Shown piece after piece: positions 33,035 through 40,988 of a stretch of 64,000 bases of DNA. How positions within the stretch are numbered: the stretch's first letter is position 1; the number at the start of each line of letters is the position of its first letter. The position numbers and the translations under genes are program-made. A model generated the notes under the pieces. The model saw only the letters and a program-made list of their open reading frames with translations, did no database searches and had not been told where the DNA came from. Source of the DNA: SIG575 sp045542485 (lineage in GTDB: Bacteria; Bacillota; Clostridia; Oscillospirales; Acutalibacteraceae); assembly GCA_045542485.1 (NCBI GenBank), contig JAZQLC010000014.1, positions 29,731 to 93,730 on the forward strand, written 5' to 3'.

Positions 33035-34435
33035 TTATCTTTTTGCACACCAGTATTTTATTGTTCCTCCGAGTCTTTTCAGTGAATTCGGATTTACAAG
33101 TTTCAGATCTGCGGGATGTATTCCCTGTGATTTGAAATAAGGATAAAAGTATTCGAGATTTTCATAAAATCTGTCATAGTTTTTGTTTTCATTTTTTGTC
33201 CATCCGATTTCGGCTACTGCACAGATTCTGGGAAAAAGCATAAAGGAAAGCTTGTTAAAATCTCTTATGTATTCTGACCAGGCAGGGGTCTCAACACCAA
33301 GAAGATTTTCTGCTTTTTCGGCAGAAAAATTATAAACCTTTTTCAGCGGTGTCATATGATACGGATAGTCGGAATAAAAATGGAAGAAATCAGATTCAAT
33401 ATATCCGCCACCGTTCGTAATAAAATCTTCCATAATTTTTTTATCGTGAAGCCAGTGCTGAATGACGGTGTTTTCGTAATTTATTTTTCCGCTCTTCAGT
33501 GTATCATTCCACATAATCGGCTTTTTATTTTTTGATAAAAGATAAGAAGAAATTCTGTTCATAAAATAGCCTTGCAGTTCATCAAAATTTTTCAGGTTTT
33601 CTTCTTCAAGTTTCTTCTGACAATCGGGACATTTTTTCCATTTTGTTTTGGGCACTTCGTCTCCACCGATATGAAAATATTCTGAAGGGAAAAGGGGAAT
33701 AATTTCATCTAAAAGTTCGAAAATAAATTCATAAACTTTTTCGTTTCCTGCGCAAAGAATATCTGCAAAAATTCCTTGCTTCATACACACATCAATCTTT
33801 TCTTTTTCGCAGGAAAGTTCAGGATAAGAAGCGATAATTGCCATTGTGTGACCGGGCAGGTCGATTTCCGGAATTACATCAATGTGTCTTTCCTTACAGT
33901 AGGCTACAACATCACGGATTTCCTCCTGAGTGAAGAATCCGCTGTGAGGAGTACCTTCGTTTGTTCTGCCGAAAAGTGAATTTTTTCTGTGAGAACCGAT
34001 TTCGTTGAGAAGAGGAAACTTCTTGCTCTCAATCCGGAAACCCTGGTCATCACTCAGATGCCAATGAAAAACATTCATTTTAAGATAGGCGGCAGCGTCG
34101 ATGATTTTTTTGATTTCGTCCACGGTAAAAAAATGACGGCAGGGGTCCAGCATAAAACCACGGTGGGAAAACTGAGGCAAATCTTTGATGATACAATCAG
34201 GAATTTTTTTGCCTGAATTTTTCAGTTGTTCGATAGTTTTTTCTGCGTAAAATTTTCCCTGCTCATCAGAAAATTTTACAAGAATTTTTCCGTCTTTTAT
34301 CTGAATTTCGTATTCATCTTTTTTGAAAAAGTTTTCTTCCTTTTCAAATGAAATTTCGTAAGGATTTATGTCGCTTTTATTTTCATAGAGTTTTACTGTA
34401 TTCGGATAGGGAATAAGCGGTAAAATATTTTTCAT
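33035..34435 (-). CDS. Beta-N-acetylhexosaminidase, GH20
   Basis: 466 residues, no signal peptide. A GH20 N-terminal alpha/beta domain (about 1-85) is followed by the TIM barrel, beginning HRGFMLDPCRHFF. The catalytic Asp-Glu pair is Asp259-Glu260 in YFHIGGDEVPKTKW; NVFHWHLSDDQGFRIE, EIDLPGHTMA and PIMWNDTL are further GH20 hallmarks. It releases terminal GlcNAc or GalNAc from oligosaccharides; the absence of a signal peptide implies that they are imported first. It follows the GH3 gene on the same strand but a terminator lies between them, so expression may depend on read-through. Confidence 0.93.
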   Translation of the reverse strand: MKNILPLIPYPNTVKLYENKSDINPYEISFEKEENFFKKDEYEIQIKDGKILVKFSDEQGKFYAEKTIEQLKNSGKKIPDCIIKDLPQFSHRGFMLDPCRHFFTVDEIKKIIDAAAYLKMNVFHWHLSDDQGFRIESKKFPLLNEIGSHRKNSLFGRTNEGTPHSGFFTQEEIRDVVAYCKERHIDVIPEIDLPGHTMAIIASYPELSCEKEKIDVCMKQGIFADILCAGNEKVYEFIFELLDEIIPLFPSEYFHIGGDEVPKTKWKKCPDCQKKLEEENLKNFDELQGYFMNRISSYLLSKNKKPIMWNDTLKSGKINYENTVIQHWLHDKKIMEDFITNGGGYIESDFFHFYSDYPYHMTPLKKVYNFSAEKAENLLGVETPAWSEYIRDFNKLSFMLFPRICAVAEIGWTKNENKNYDRFYENLEYFYPYFKSQGIHPADLKLVNPNSLKRLGGTIKYWCAKR

Positions 34436-34452
34436 ATGCTCACCTTCAAAAA

Positions 34453-34475
34453 CAGGGTTGCACGAGGCAACCCTG
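34453..34475 (-). terminator. Terminator-like hairpin between GH3 and GH20
   Basis: 9-bp perfect stem CAGGGTTGC/GCAACCCTG, 5-nt loop, T run (TTTTTG) on the minus strand. It overlaps the GH20 leader and may limit GH20 expression. Confidence 0.8.
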
Positions 34476-34487
34476 ACTTTGTATTTG

Positions 34488-36920
34488 TTAGATTTGTTTT
34501 AACTTGCCCAGGTTTTTGATAAGATTCGGCACACCTTTAAAGATTATTCTGAGACCTTTGCAAAGCTTATCCTCGTTAAGAATAACGAGAAGACCTTTTG
34601 CCATTTCGGGACTGAAAAGACCAAAACTCATAGAAATGAAATTCTTAATGGGTGTCTGGAGAGCAACTGCTCCCATCAGTGTTTCTTCACCCAGGAATTT
34701 CTTGAGAAGTCTGTTGAGCTTTCCGCCCCATTTGCCGTCTGCTGCATCTTCAAGAGTGTTGAGTATTGTAAGAGGCTGACTCTTATCTCTCTGTGACGGA
34801 GGTAATTCTTTGCCGTAAACAGCAACAAATTCATCATTTTTCACATTTGTTATGTCAGCACCGTAATAGCAGGGAGCTGTCTCTCTGTAATCGGGAATTT
34901 CAGCTTCGACTGTTGATTCCACATAAATATTTGCTTCAAGTTTTATGTCACGGCTTGAAGCACCGACAAGAATTTTGAAATCACCGCTTTCAACGTGCCA
35001 ATCGTGGATTTTCACATTGTAATAAGCAAAGGCGCGTTTATCAAGAGTGACTGAAACATCTTTTTCTTCTCCTGCTTTCAGGAATACTTTCTTAAAGCCT
35101 TTAAGCTCTTTTACGGGACGGTAAATTGTACTTTCTATGTCGCTGACATATACCTGTGCAACTTCTGCGCCGTCAACAGAACCGGTGTTTTTAATCTTGA
35201 ATGAAACCGTAACTGCGTCTGTGTCTTTAATGCTGTCTGCGGAAACTTTTATGTCGCTGTATTCAAATGTTGTATAGGAAAGTCCGTGGCCGAAGGGGAA
35301 GCGGACTTTTTTGTCGGCAGTATCATAATATTTATAACCTACATAAATGCCTTCTCTGTACTCAACGGAAACAGATGTGCCGGGGAAATAGTTATAACTT
35401 GAGTTATCTTCAAGTGCATAAGGATATGTTTCAGCAAGTTTTCCGCTGGGGTTAACATCGCCGAAAAGAATATCGCAAACAGCACTTCCTCCTGCCTGGC
35501 CTGTAAGGAACATATTAAGAATTGAAGGAACGCTGTCTGCCCAGGGCATTTCGATTGCAGCGCCACCGGAAAGTATAACAACGACATTTTTGTTAACTTT
35601 AAGGATTTCGTCAACAAGTTTATTGTGAAGTTCCGGAATGCGAAGATGCTTTCTGTCGTTACCCTCAGTTTCGTATTCATCGGTAAGTCCGATAAAGAGA
35701 AGTGCAACATCAGCATTTTTGGCAGTATTAACAGCCTCAGAAATATAGAATTCGTCACTCTTTCTGCCTTTTTTCTTGGTTGAATAACCTTGTGCGTAAC
35801 TGAAATTAACGCCCATTTCCTTCATAGTGGAGTATGCTGAGTCAAGGTTGATGGGATTGATAAGTGATGAACCAGCACCCTGATAACGGGGATTTACAGC
35901 CATTTCGCCGATAACTGCGATATTTGCATCTTTCTTAAGAGGAAGAAGATTGTTGTCGTTTTTCATAAGTACCATACACTGACCTGCGATTTCACGGGCA
36001 ATTTTGTGATGCTCCGCAGGGTTGTATGTATATTCACCAAGGTTGTTTACACCTTTTTCAACAAGCTCAAGGATTCTCTCACAAGCAGTGTCAAGAACGC
36101 TCTCATCAAGAGATCCGTTTTTAACTGCTTCCACAATCAGGCGGGTACCTTCACCTGACGATGTAGGCATTTCAATTTCCTGACCTGCGATGAGTCCGGG
36201 AACACGCTCGTTTTCTGCACCCCAGTCGGTGATGACAAGATTTTCATATCCCCATTCGTCACGCAGAACATCTGTAAGAAGCCATTTGTTTTCTGCGCCG
36301 TAAAATCCGTTGATGCGGTTGTAGCAGCACATCACTGTCCAGGGCTGTGCTTTCTTTACTGCGATTTCAAAGGGAAGAAGGTATGTTTCGCGAAGAGTTC
36401 TTTCATCAACAACTGCGTTGATGGTCATTCTGCGGGATTCCTGGTTGTTAACTGCAAAATGCTTAAGAGATGTACCGATTCCTTTTGACTGAACACCGTT
36501 TACAAAAGCTGCGGACATTTCTCCTGCCAGAACACCGTCTTCTGAAAAATATTCAAAGTTTCTGCCGCAAAGAGGTGAACGTTTTATGTTTGTACCGGGG
36601 CCGAGCAGAACTGAAACCTGCTCTTTCAGGCATTCATCTCCGAGAGTCTGACCCATTCTGTAAATAAGGTCAGGGTCCCATGACGAAGCTGTTGCTGATG
36701 CCGTCGGAAAACAAATTGCAGGAACGCCTTTCATAAGGTCGTTGTTTTCTTCGGGATTACCTTTTTTACGGATTCCGTGAGGACCGTCGTTGAATGCGAT
36801 TGATTTAATGCCCAATCTGTCTATCGGTTGACTGTGCCAATAGTCAAGGCCGTCACAAAGACTTGCTTTTTCTTCAAGAGTCATCTGGCTGAGAAGCTCT
36901 TTGTATTTAGTTTCTGCCAT
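34488..36920 (-). CDS. Beta-glucosidase-type glycoside hydrolase, GH3
   Basis: 810 residues from ATG 36920 (a GTG lies 9 nt further upstream). No signal peptide. GH3 domain 1 has FNDGPHGIR, GPGTNIKRSPLCGRNFEYFSEDP-like sequence (here EYFSEDGVLAG), KHFAVNNQE, and the catalytic nucleophile Asp232 in VITDWGA. Domain 2 contains GLTDEYETEGNDR, a candidate acid/base region; then a fibronectin type III-like domain (GYKYYDTADKKVRFPFGHGLSY onward, about 545-690). The last 100 residues form a hydrophobic helical extension (FISMSFGLFSPEMAKGLLVI) of unknown role. Substrate beta-glucosides or xylosides are likely but not provable. Confidence 0.92.
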   Translation of the reverse strand: MAETKYKELLSQMTLEEKASLCDGLDYWHSQPIDRLGIKSIAFNDGPHGIRKKGNPEENNDLMKGVPAICFPTASATASSWDPDLIYRMGQTLGDECLKEQVSVLLGPGTNIKRSPLCGRNFEYFSEDGVLAGEMSAAFVNGVQSKGIGTSLKHFAVNNQESRRMTINAVVDERTLRETYLLPFEIAVKKAQPWTVMCCYNRINGFYGAENKWLLTDVLRDEWGYENLVITDWGAENERVPGLIAGQEIEMPTSSGEGTRLIVEAVKNGSLDESVLDTACERILELVEKGVNNLGEYTYNPAEHHKIAREIAGQCMVLMKNDNNLLPLKKDANIAVIGEMAVNPRYQGAGSSLINPINLDSAYSTMKEMGVNFSYAQGYSTKKKGRKSDEFYISEAVNTAKNADVALLFIGLTDEYETEGNDRKHLRIPELHNKLVDEILKVNKNVVVILSGGAAIEMPWADSVPSILNMFLTGQAGGSAVCDILFGDVNPSGKLAETYPYALEDNSSYNYFPGTSVSVEYREGIYVGYKYYDTADKKVRFPFGHGLSYTTFEYSDIKVSADSIKDTDAVTVSFKIKNTGSVDGAEVAQVYVSDIESTIYRPVKELKGFKKVFLKAGEEKDVSVTLDKRAFAYYNVKIHDWHVESGDFKILVGASSRDIKLEANIYVESTVEAEIPDYRETAPCYYGADITNVKNDEFVAVYGKELPPSQRDKSQPLTILNTLEDAADGKWGGKLNRLLKKFLGEETLMGAVALQTPIKNFISMSFGLFSPEMAKGLLVILNEDKLCKGLRIIFKGVPNLIKNLGKLKQI

Positions 36921-36958
36921 CTTAATCACCGTTCTTTCTCAGAATATTTTTCTTAAAT

Positions 36959-36987
36959 ATCATATCAGTTATTTCGTCAAAAGTCAA
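36959..36987 (-). promoter_or_regulatory. Promoter of the GH3 gene
   Basis: Minus strand TTGACT (36987-36982), 17-nt spacer, extended TGA plus TATGAT (36964-36959). It is back to back with the thrS promoter. Confidence 0.75.
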
Positions 36988-36997
36988 TTAAATATCC

Positions 36998-37026
36998 TTG
37001 ACAGACGGAAAAAGAGATGATATAAT
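36998..37026 (+). promoter_or_regulatory. Promoter of thrS
   Basis: TTGACA (36998-37003), 17-nt spacer, extended TGA plus TATAAT (37021-37026): full consensus. Confidence 0.92.
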
Positions 37027-37032
37027 TCATGT

Positions 37033-37280
37033 ATATTGAAAAATCGATGAAGGAGAAGGCTGTTTTCAATTGTCTTTTTTCAGAGAGCGTCTGACATAGG
37101 CTGAAATCAGATGTAAAAGGACGAGAATAGTTACCGCTCCCGAGAGTCACCGAAAGCATAGATTAAGGTGAACGTAAAACTTGCGTTAAAAGTTATTCAG
37201 AGTGGTCGCTTTATGCGGCAATACGGGTGGAACCGTGGGCAGACTATGCTCATCCCTGATTTTCAGGGATGGGCTTTTAT
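37033..37280 (+). promoter_or_regulatory. T-box riboswitch controlling thrS
   Basis: The T-box core CGGGTGGAACCGTGG is at 37224-37238. Stem I region contains GAGCG/CGCTC arms and a candidate specifier ACC (Thr) at 37133-37135 in AGTTACCGCTCC. The terminator is GCTCATCCCTGA (37248-37259) with TCAGGGATGGGC (37263-37274) and TTTT. Uncharged tRNA-Thr would bind specifier and T-box and prevent termination, raising thrS expression on threonine shortage. Confidence 0.92.
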
Positions 37281-37312
37281 TTTTACAAACAATGTTTAAG
37301 GAGAGATAAATT

Positions 37313-39256
37313 ATGATTAAGGTAAAACTCAGAGATGATGTAAGAGAGTTTGAATCAGGCGTCAGCGCTCTTGATGTTGCAAAGAGCATCGGTGCAGGTC
37401 TTTATAAGGCTGTATGTGTTTGCAGAATCAACGGTGAAGTTAAAGACCTGAGAGAAACACTCACAGAGGATTGTGAACTTGAATTTGTAACATTTGATGA
37501 TGAAGACGGCAAAAAAGCTTTCCGTCACACAGCATCACACATTCTCGCACAGGCTGTTAAACGCCTCTATCCCAAAACAAAGCTTACAATCGGACCGTCA
37601 GTAGAAAACGGTTTCTATTATGACTTTGACAGTGACATTTCTTTCACTCCCGAGATTCTTGAGAAAATCGAAGCAGAGATGAAGAAAATCGTCAAGGAAG
37701 AGCTTCCTCTTGAAAAATTTGAGCTTTCTCCCGATGAGGCAATCAAGCTTATGGAAGAAGCAGGGGAAACTTACAAAATCGAACTTATTAAGGAACACGC
37801 AGACAAAGGCGAAAACATTTCATTCTACAAGCAGGGTGAATTTGTTGAGCTCTGCGCAGGACCTCACGTGCCCGACACAGGCAGAATCAAGGCTTTCAAG
37901 CTCACATCCTGCACAGGTGCTTACTGGAGAGGCGATTCAAACAACAAAATGCTTCAGAGAATTTACGGCACAGCTTTCACAAAATCATCACTTCTTGAAG
38001 AGCATCTGACAATGCTCGAGGAAGCAAAGAAACGTGACCACAATAAACTGGGCAGAGAGCTTGAAATCTTCACAACAGTTGACTGCATCGGTCAGGGTCT
38101 CCCGATTCTTCTTCCTAAAGGTACAATTATTGTGCAGCTTCTTCAGAGATTCGTTGAAGATGAAGAGGCAAGAAGAGGTTGGATGAGAACAAAAACTCCT
38201 CTTATGGCAAAGTCAGACCTTTATAAAATTTCAGGTCACTGGGACCATTACAAAGACGGTATGTTTGTTCTCGGCGATGAAGAAAAAGACGATGAGGTTT
38301 TCGCTCTTCGTCCTATGACATGTCCTTTCCAGTATCAGGCATATCTCAACCGCGCAAGATCTTACCGTGATCTTCCTATGAGACTTGCAGAAACATCAAC
38401 TCTTTTCAGAAATGAATCATCAGGCGAAATGCACGGCCTTATCCGTGTTCGTCAGTTTACAATTTCAGAGGGTCACCTTATGTGTCTCCCCGAACAACTC
38501 GCTGACGAATTCAAGAGATGTCTTGATCTTTGCATCTTTATGCTCAAAACACTTGGTCTTTATGACGATGTTTCATATCGTTCCTCACAGTGGGAACCCA
38601 ACGATACGGAGAAATATATCGGTACAAAAGAGCAGTGGGATGAAGCACAGGGTGTTATGAAAGAAATCCTTGACGATATCGGCATCAACTACAAAGTCGG
38701 CATCGGTGAAGCTGCATTCTACGGACCCAAACTTGACATTCAGATTAAGAATGTTTTCGGTAAGGAAGATACACTTATCACAATCCAGATTGACCAGATG
38801 CTTGCTGAAAAATTCGGTATGGAGTATGTTGACCGTGACGGCACAAAGAAGAATCCCTATATTATTCACAGAACATCAATCGGTTGCTACGAGAGAACAC
38901 TTGCTCTTCTTATCGAGAAATACGCAGGTGCATTCCCCATCTGGCTCTCACCTGAGCAGGTAAGAATTGTTCCCATCGCAGACAGACATCAGGACGCAGC
39001 ATATGCTGTGAAGAAAGCACTTGAAGAAGCAGGTGTTGAAAGAATTGATGTTGATACAAGAAGCGAAAAGCTTGGCTACAAGCTTCGTGAAGCACAGCTT
39101 GAAAAGATTCCTTATATGCTTGTTATCGGTGACAAGGAAGCCGAAGAAGGCACTGTTTCTGTCAGAAAGAGAGGACAGGGCGATATCGGTTCAATGACAA
39201 TTGCTGAGTTTGCTGAAAAAGCAGTTCAGGAAATTAAAGATAAAGTTATCGGCTAA
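37313..39256 (+). CDS. thrS: Threonyl-tRNA synthetase
   Basis: 647 residues, standard length. N-terminal TGS domain (about 1-63), second additional (editing) domain starting RHTASHILAQAVKRLYP with the HxxxH zinc-like motif, class II catalytic core with AETSTLFRNESSGEMHGLIRV-type motif 2 (parts: RLAETSTLFRNE and GLIRVRQFTISEGH), Cys in RPMTCPFQYQ, motif 3 GCYERTLALLIEKYAG, and the anticodon-binding domain from about 540 (SPEQVRIVPIADRH). It starts at ATG 37313 after AAGGAGAG. Regulated by the T-box. Confidence 0.97.
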   Translation: MIKVKLRDDVREFESGVSALDVAKSIGAGLYKAVCVCRINGEVKDLRETLTEDCELEFVTFDDEDGKKAFRHTASHILAQAVKRLYPKTKLTIGPSVENGFYYDFDSDISFTPEILEKIEAEMKKIVKEELPLEKFELSPDEAIKLMEEAGETYKIELIKEHADKGENISFYKQGEFVELCAGPHVPDTGRIKAFKLTSCTGAYWRGDSNNKMLQRIYGTAFTKSSLLEEHLTMLEEAKKRDHNKLGRELEIFTTVDCIGQGLPILLPKGTIIVQLLQRFVEDEEARRGWMRTKTPLMAKSDLYKISGHWDHYKDGMFVLGDEEKDDEVFALRPMTCPFQYQAYLNRARSYRDLPMRLAETSTLFRNESSGEMHGLIRVRQFTISEGHLMCLPEQLADEFKRCLDLCIFMLKTLGLYDDVSYRSSQWEPNDTEKYIGTKEQWDEAQGVMKEILDDIGINYKVGIGEAAFYGPKLDIQIKNVFGKEDTLITIQIDQMLAEKFGMEYVDRDGTKKNPYIIHRTSIGCYERTLALLIEKYAGAFPIWLSPEQVRIVPIADRHQDAAYAVKKALEEAGVERIDVDTRSEKLGYKLREAQLEKIPYMLVIGDKEAEEGTVSVRKRGQGDIGSMTIAEFAEKAVQEIKDKVIG

Positions 39257-39268
39257 GTTGTGAAACTG

Positions 39269-39299
39269 ACCCTCTGTCTGAAAAAATCAGGCAGAGGGT
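39269..39299 (+). terminator. Terminator of thrS
   Basis: 12-13-bp stem ACCCTCTGTCTGA/TCAGGCAGAGGGT (one G-U), AAAAA loop, then TAATATTTTTT. Nearly the same hairpin recurs at 40294-40323. Confidence 0.85.
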
Positions 39300-39312
39300 T
39301 AATATTTTTTAA

Positions 39313-39341
39313 TTGACAATCACCTTAAACCATTATAAAAT
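39313..39341 (+). promoter_or_regulatory. Promoter of the esterase gene
   Basis: TTGACA (39313-39318), 17-nt spacer, TAAAAT (39336-39341). Confidence 0.8.
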
Positions 39342-39373
39342 TAAATAAAAATTAAAGGTGAGGTATAAGAGTT

Positions 39374-40252
39374 ATGTGTCAGAAAATCTTATCATTTCTT
39401 CTCTCAATAATTATGTGTATTATGAATTTTCTCGGCATTCCGCTGAATAAAAATATTACGAAAAAATTCGAAGAGATTTCCTATGGTTCTCACGAAAGAC
39501 ATACCCTTAACCTTTATCTTCCGATAAGTAAAAAAGAAACGGGACTTGTGCTGATGATTCATGGAGGTGCATGGATCGGTGGAGACAAAGCAGAATTCAA
39601 TGCAAAGCTTGAGGAAATATCTGAAATGGGCTACGCGGCAGCAGCTGTAAATTATCGTTATATTTCAGATGATGTTGATTTGCTCGATATTATGGACGAC
39701 ATTCAATCAGCAACAGAAAAAATCAAAAATATCGGAAAAGAGAACGGAGTCGATATTAACGGGATGGTTCTTACCGGAGGCTCTGCCGGCGGACATCTTT
39801 CTATGCTTTATGCTTATTCCCGCGACGATGTTTCTGCAATCAGACCTGCCGCTGTTGTAAGTTATTGCGGACCGACAGACCTGAGTGATGATGCATATTA
39901 TTTTGACAACGGAATCGGAGACGAGGAATATGTAGCTCAGGTTCTTTCGTGGGCTTGTGGATATAAGCACACATTCGCAACAAGGTCCGAAGCAAAGGAA
40001 GCCTTGTGGAAGGTTTCACCTCTTAAATATGTAGATGAAAATACAGTTCCCACCGTCATCAACCACGGTATGGTTGATAATATTGTTCCTTTTGCAAACG
40101 CCGAAGCACTCGATCTGAAACTTACAGAACTTGGTATTGCACACGAATTCAATGCCTATCCGAACTCGGGTCACGGACTTTTTGAAGATGCCGAAAATGT
40201 AGCAATTGCAGATGAACTTTACTATAAATATATCAGAACATATCTTAGTTAA
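39374..40252 (+). CDS. Alpha/beta hydrolase (acetylesterase/carboxylesterase-like)
   Basis: 292 residues. An N-terminal hydrophobic helix (ILSFLLSIIMCIMNFLGIPL) suggests membrane attachment or export. The fold is HSL/BD-FAE-like: oxyanion-hole MIHGGAWIGGDKAEF, nucleophile elbow GGSAGGHLSM, Asp in HGMVDNIVPF and His in NSGHGLFED complete the triad. Likely substrates are acetylated or feruloylated carbohydrates or small esters. Monocistronic: own promoter, with terminators on both sides. Confidence 0.85.
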   Translation: MCQKILSFLLSIIMCIMNFLGIPLNKNITKKFEEISYGSHERHTLNLYLPISKKETGLVLMIHGGAWIGGDKAEFNAKLEEISEMGYAAAAVNYRYISDDVDLLDIMDDIQSATEKIKNIGKENGVDINGMVLTGGSAGGHLSMLYAYSRDDVSAIRPAAVVSYCGPTDLSDDAYYFDNGIGDEEYVAQVLSWACGYKHTFATRSEAKEALWKVSPLKYVDENTVPTVINHGMVDNIVPFANAEALDLKLTELGIAHEFNAYPNSGHGLFEDAENVAIADELYYKYIRTYLS

Positions 40253-40293
40253 AGTTGATTTTATTGAAAATAAAACAGATAGACAAAAAAGAG

Positions 40294-40323
40294 ACCCTCT
40301 GCCCGGAATATCAGGCAGAGGGT
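40294..40323 (+). terminator. Terminator of the esterase gene
   Basis: 10-bp stem ACCCTCTGCC/GGCAGAGGGT, followed by TTTTATAAT. It closely resembles the thrS terminator. Confidence 0.85.
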
Positions 40324-40339
40324 TTTATAATCAGCGTCG

Positions 40340-40437
40340 CAGACCCGAATTTATTCACTATTATTTCTTATTTAATTACTTCTCCAAAAGCGGGTCTGTT
40401 AAAAAGTAAAGAGTGAATAGTGAAGAGGTAATAAGTA
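40340..40437. repeat. Nested inverted-repeat element, MITE-like
   Basis: CAGACCCG (40340-40347) pairs with CGGGTCTG (40391-40398); overlapping it TTCACTATT (40354-40362) is complementary to AATAGTGAA (40416-40424), and ATTACTTCT is nearly complementary to AGAGGTAAT (40424-40432). It is non-coding, and short GTGAATAGTGAA-type repeats are familiar from Clostridia intergenic regions. Could be a degenerate mobile repeat or an RNA structure. Confidence 0.5.
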
Positions 40438-40438
40438 A

Positions 40439-40469
40439 AATCGGCAAGATTCTTACGAACCTTGCCGAT
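40439..40469 (-). terminator. Terminator of tRNA-Ser(GCU)
   Basis: Stem AATCGGCAAG (40439-40448) with CTTGCCGAT (40461-40469), followed on the minus strand by TTTTAC, 2 nt past the tRNA 3' end. Confidence 0.8.
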
Positions 40470-40471
40470 CT

Positions 40472-40562
40472 TGGCGGAGAAGAGGAGACTCGAACTCCTG
40501 CGCCGGTTACCCGACCTACGCCCTTAGCAGGGGCGCCTCGTCACCAACTTGAGTACTTCTCC
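40472..40562 (-). tRNA. tRNA-Ser (anticodon GCU)
   Basis: 91 nt including an encoded CCA. Acceptor GGAGAAG/CTTCTCC with discriminator G; anticodon loop CTGCTAA within the GCCCCTGCTAAGGGC arm; long variable arm typical of serine tRNA; T loop GTTCGAGTC. Reads AGC/AGU codons. It is second in a tandem pair with tRNA-Ser(UGA). Confidence 0.96.
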
Positions 40563-40593
40563 ATTGGTAGCGTTAGCTTCTCTATAAAATATT

Positions 40594-40619
40594 AAACAGC
40601 AAACCGAAATTTGCTGTTT
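40594..40619 (-). terminator. Hairpin between the two tRNA-Ser genes
   Basis: Perfect 10-bp stem AAACAGCAAA/TTTGCTGTTT with a 6-nt loop and T-rich sequence on both sides (TTTTTTTG on plus). Probably a terminator or processing hairpin for the tRNA-Ser(UGA) transcript. Confidence 0.65.
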
Positions 40620-40628
40620 TTTTGTAGA

Positions 40629-40717
40629 TGGCGGAGAGAGTGGGATTCGAACCCACGGTACGTTGCCGTACGACGGTTTTCAAGACCGTTCCGTTATAAC
40701 CACTTCGGTATCTCTCC
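40629..40717 (-). tRNA. tRNA-Ser (anticodon UGA)
   Basis: 89 nt including CCA. Acceptor GGAGAGA/TCTCTCC, discriminator G; anticodon loop CTTGAAA in ACGGTCTTGAAAACCGT; long variable arm; T loop GTTCGAATC. Reads UCN codons, mainly UCA/UCG. Confidence 0.96.
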
Positions 40718-40749
40718 GTATTTGTCGGTTGCTTTCTAAAGCGTAAGTT

Positions 40750-40778
40750 ATAATATCACAATAATTAAGCTTTGTCAA
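40750..40778 (-). promoter_or_regulatory. Promoter of the tRNA-Ser pair
   Basis: Minus strand TTGACA (40778-40773), 17-nt spacer, extended TGA plus TATTAT (40755-40750), about 33 nt upstream of tRNA-Ser(UGA). Confidence 0.85.
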
Positions 40779-40882
40779 TACTTTTTTTGAAATTATCCGA
40801 AAAACAATAATATTATATGAAAAATTAAGAATTTTATACTGCTTTTTGTCAGTATTTATAACCGCCATTTTCCTTTATTTGC

Positions 40883-40911
40883 TTGACACAAAACTTGGTT
40901 CAAAGTATAAT
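40883..40911 (+). promoter_or_regulatory. Promoter of the Na+ pump beta subunit gene
   Basis: TTGACA (40883-40888), 17-nt spacer, TATAAT (40906-40911): consensus. A leader of about 70 nt follows. Confidence 0.92.
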
Positions 40912-40988
40912 GATATACTGGAAATGGTTGTGGACAAAATATATATTTTTTGTTTTTAACCTGAAAAATAACGGAGGTTTTTTATTTT

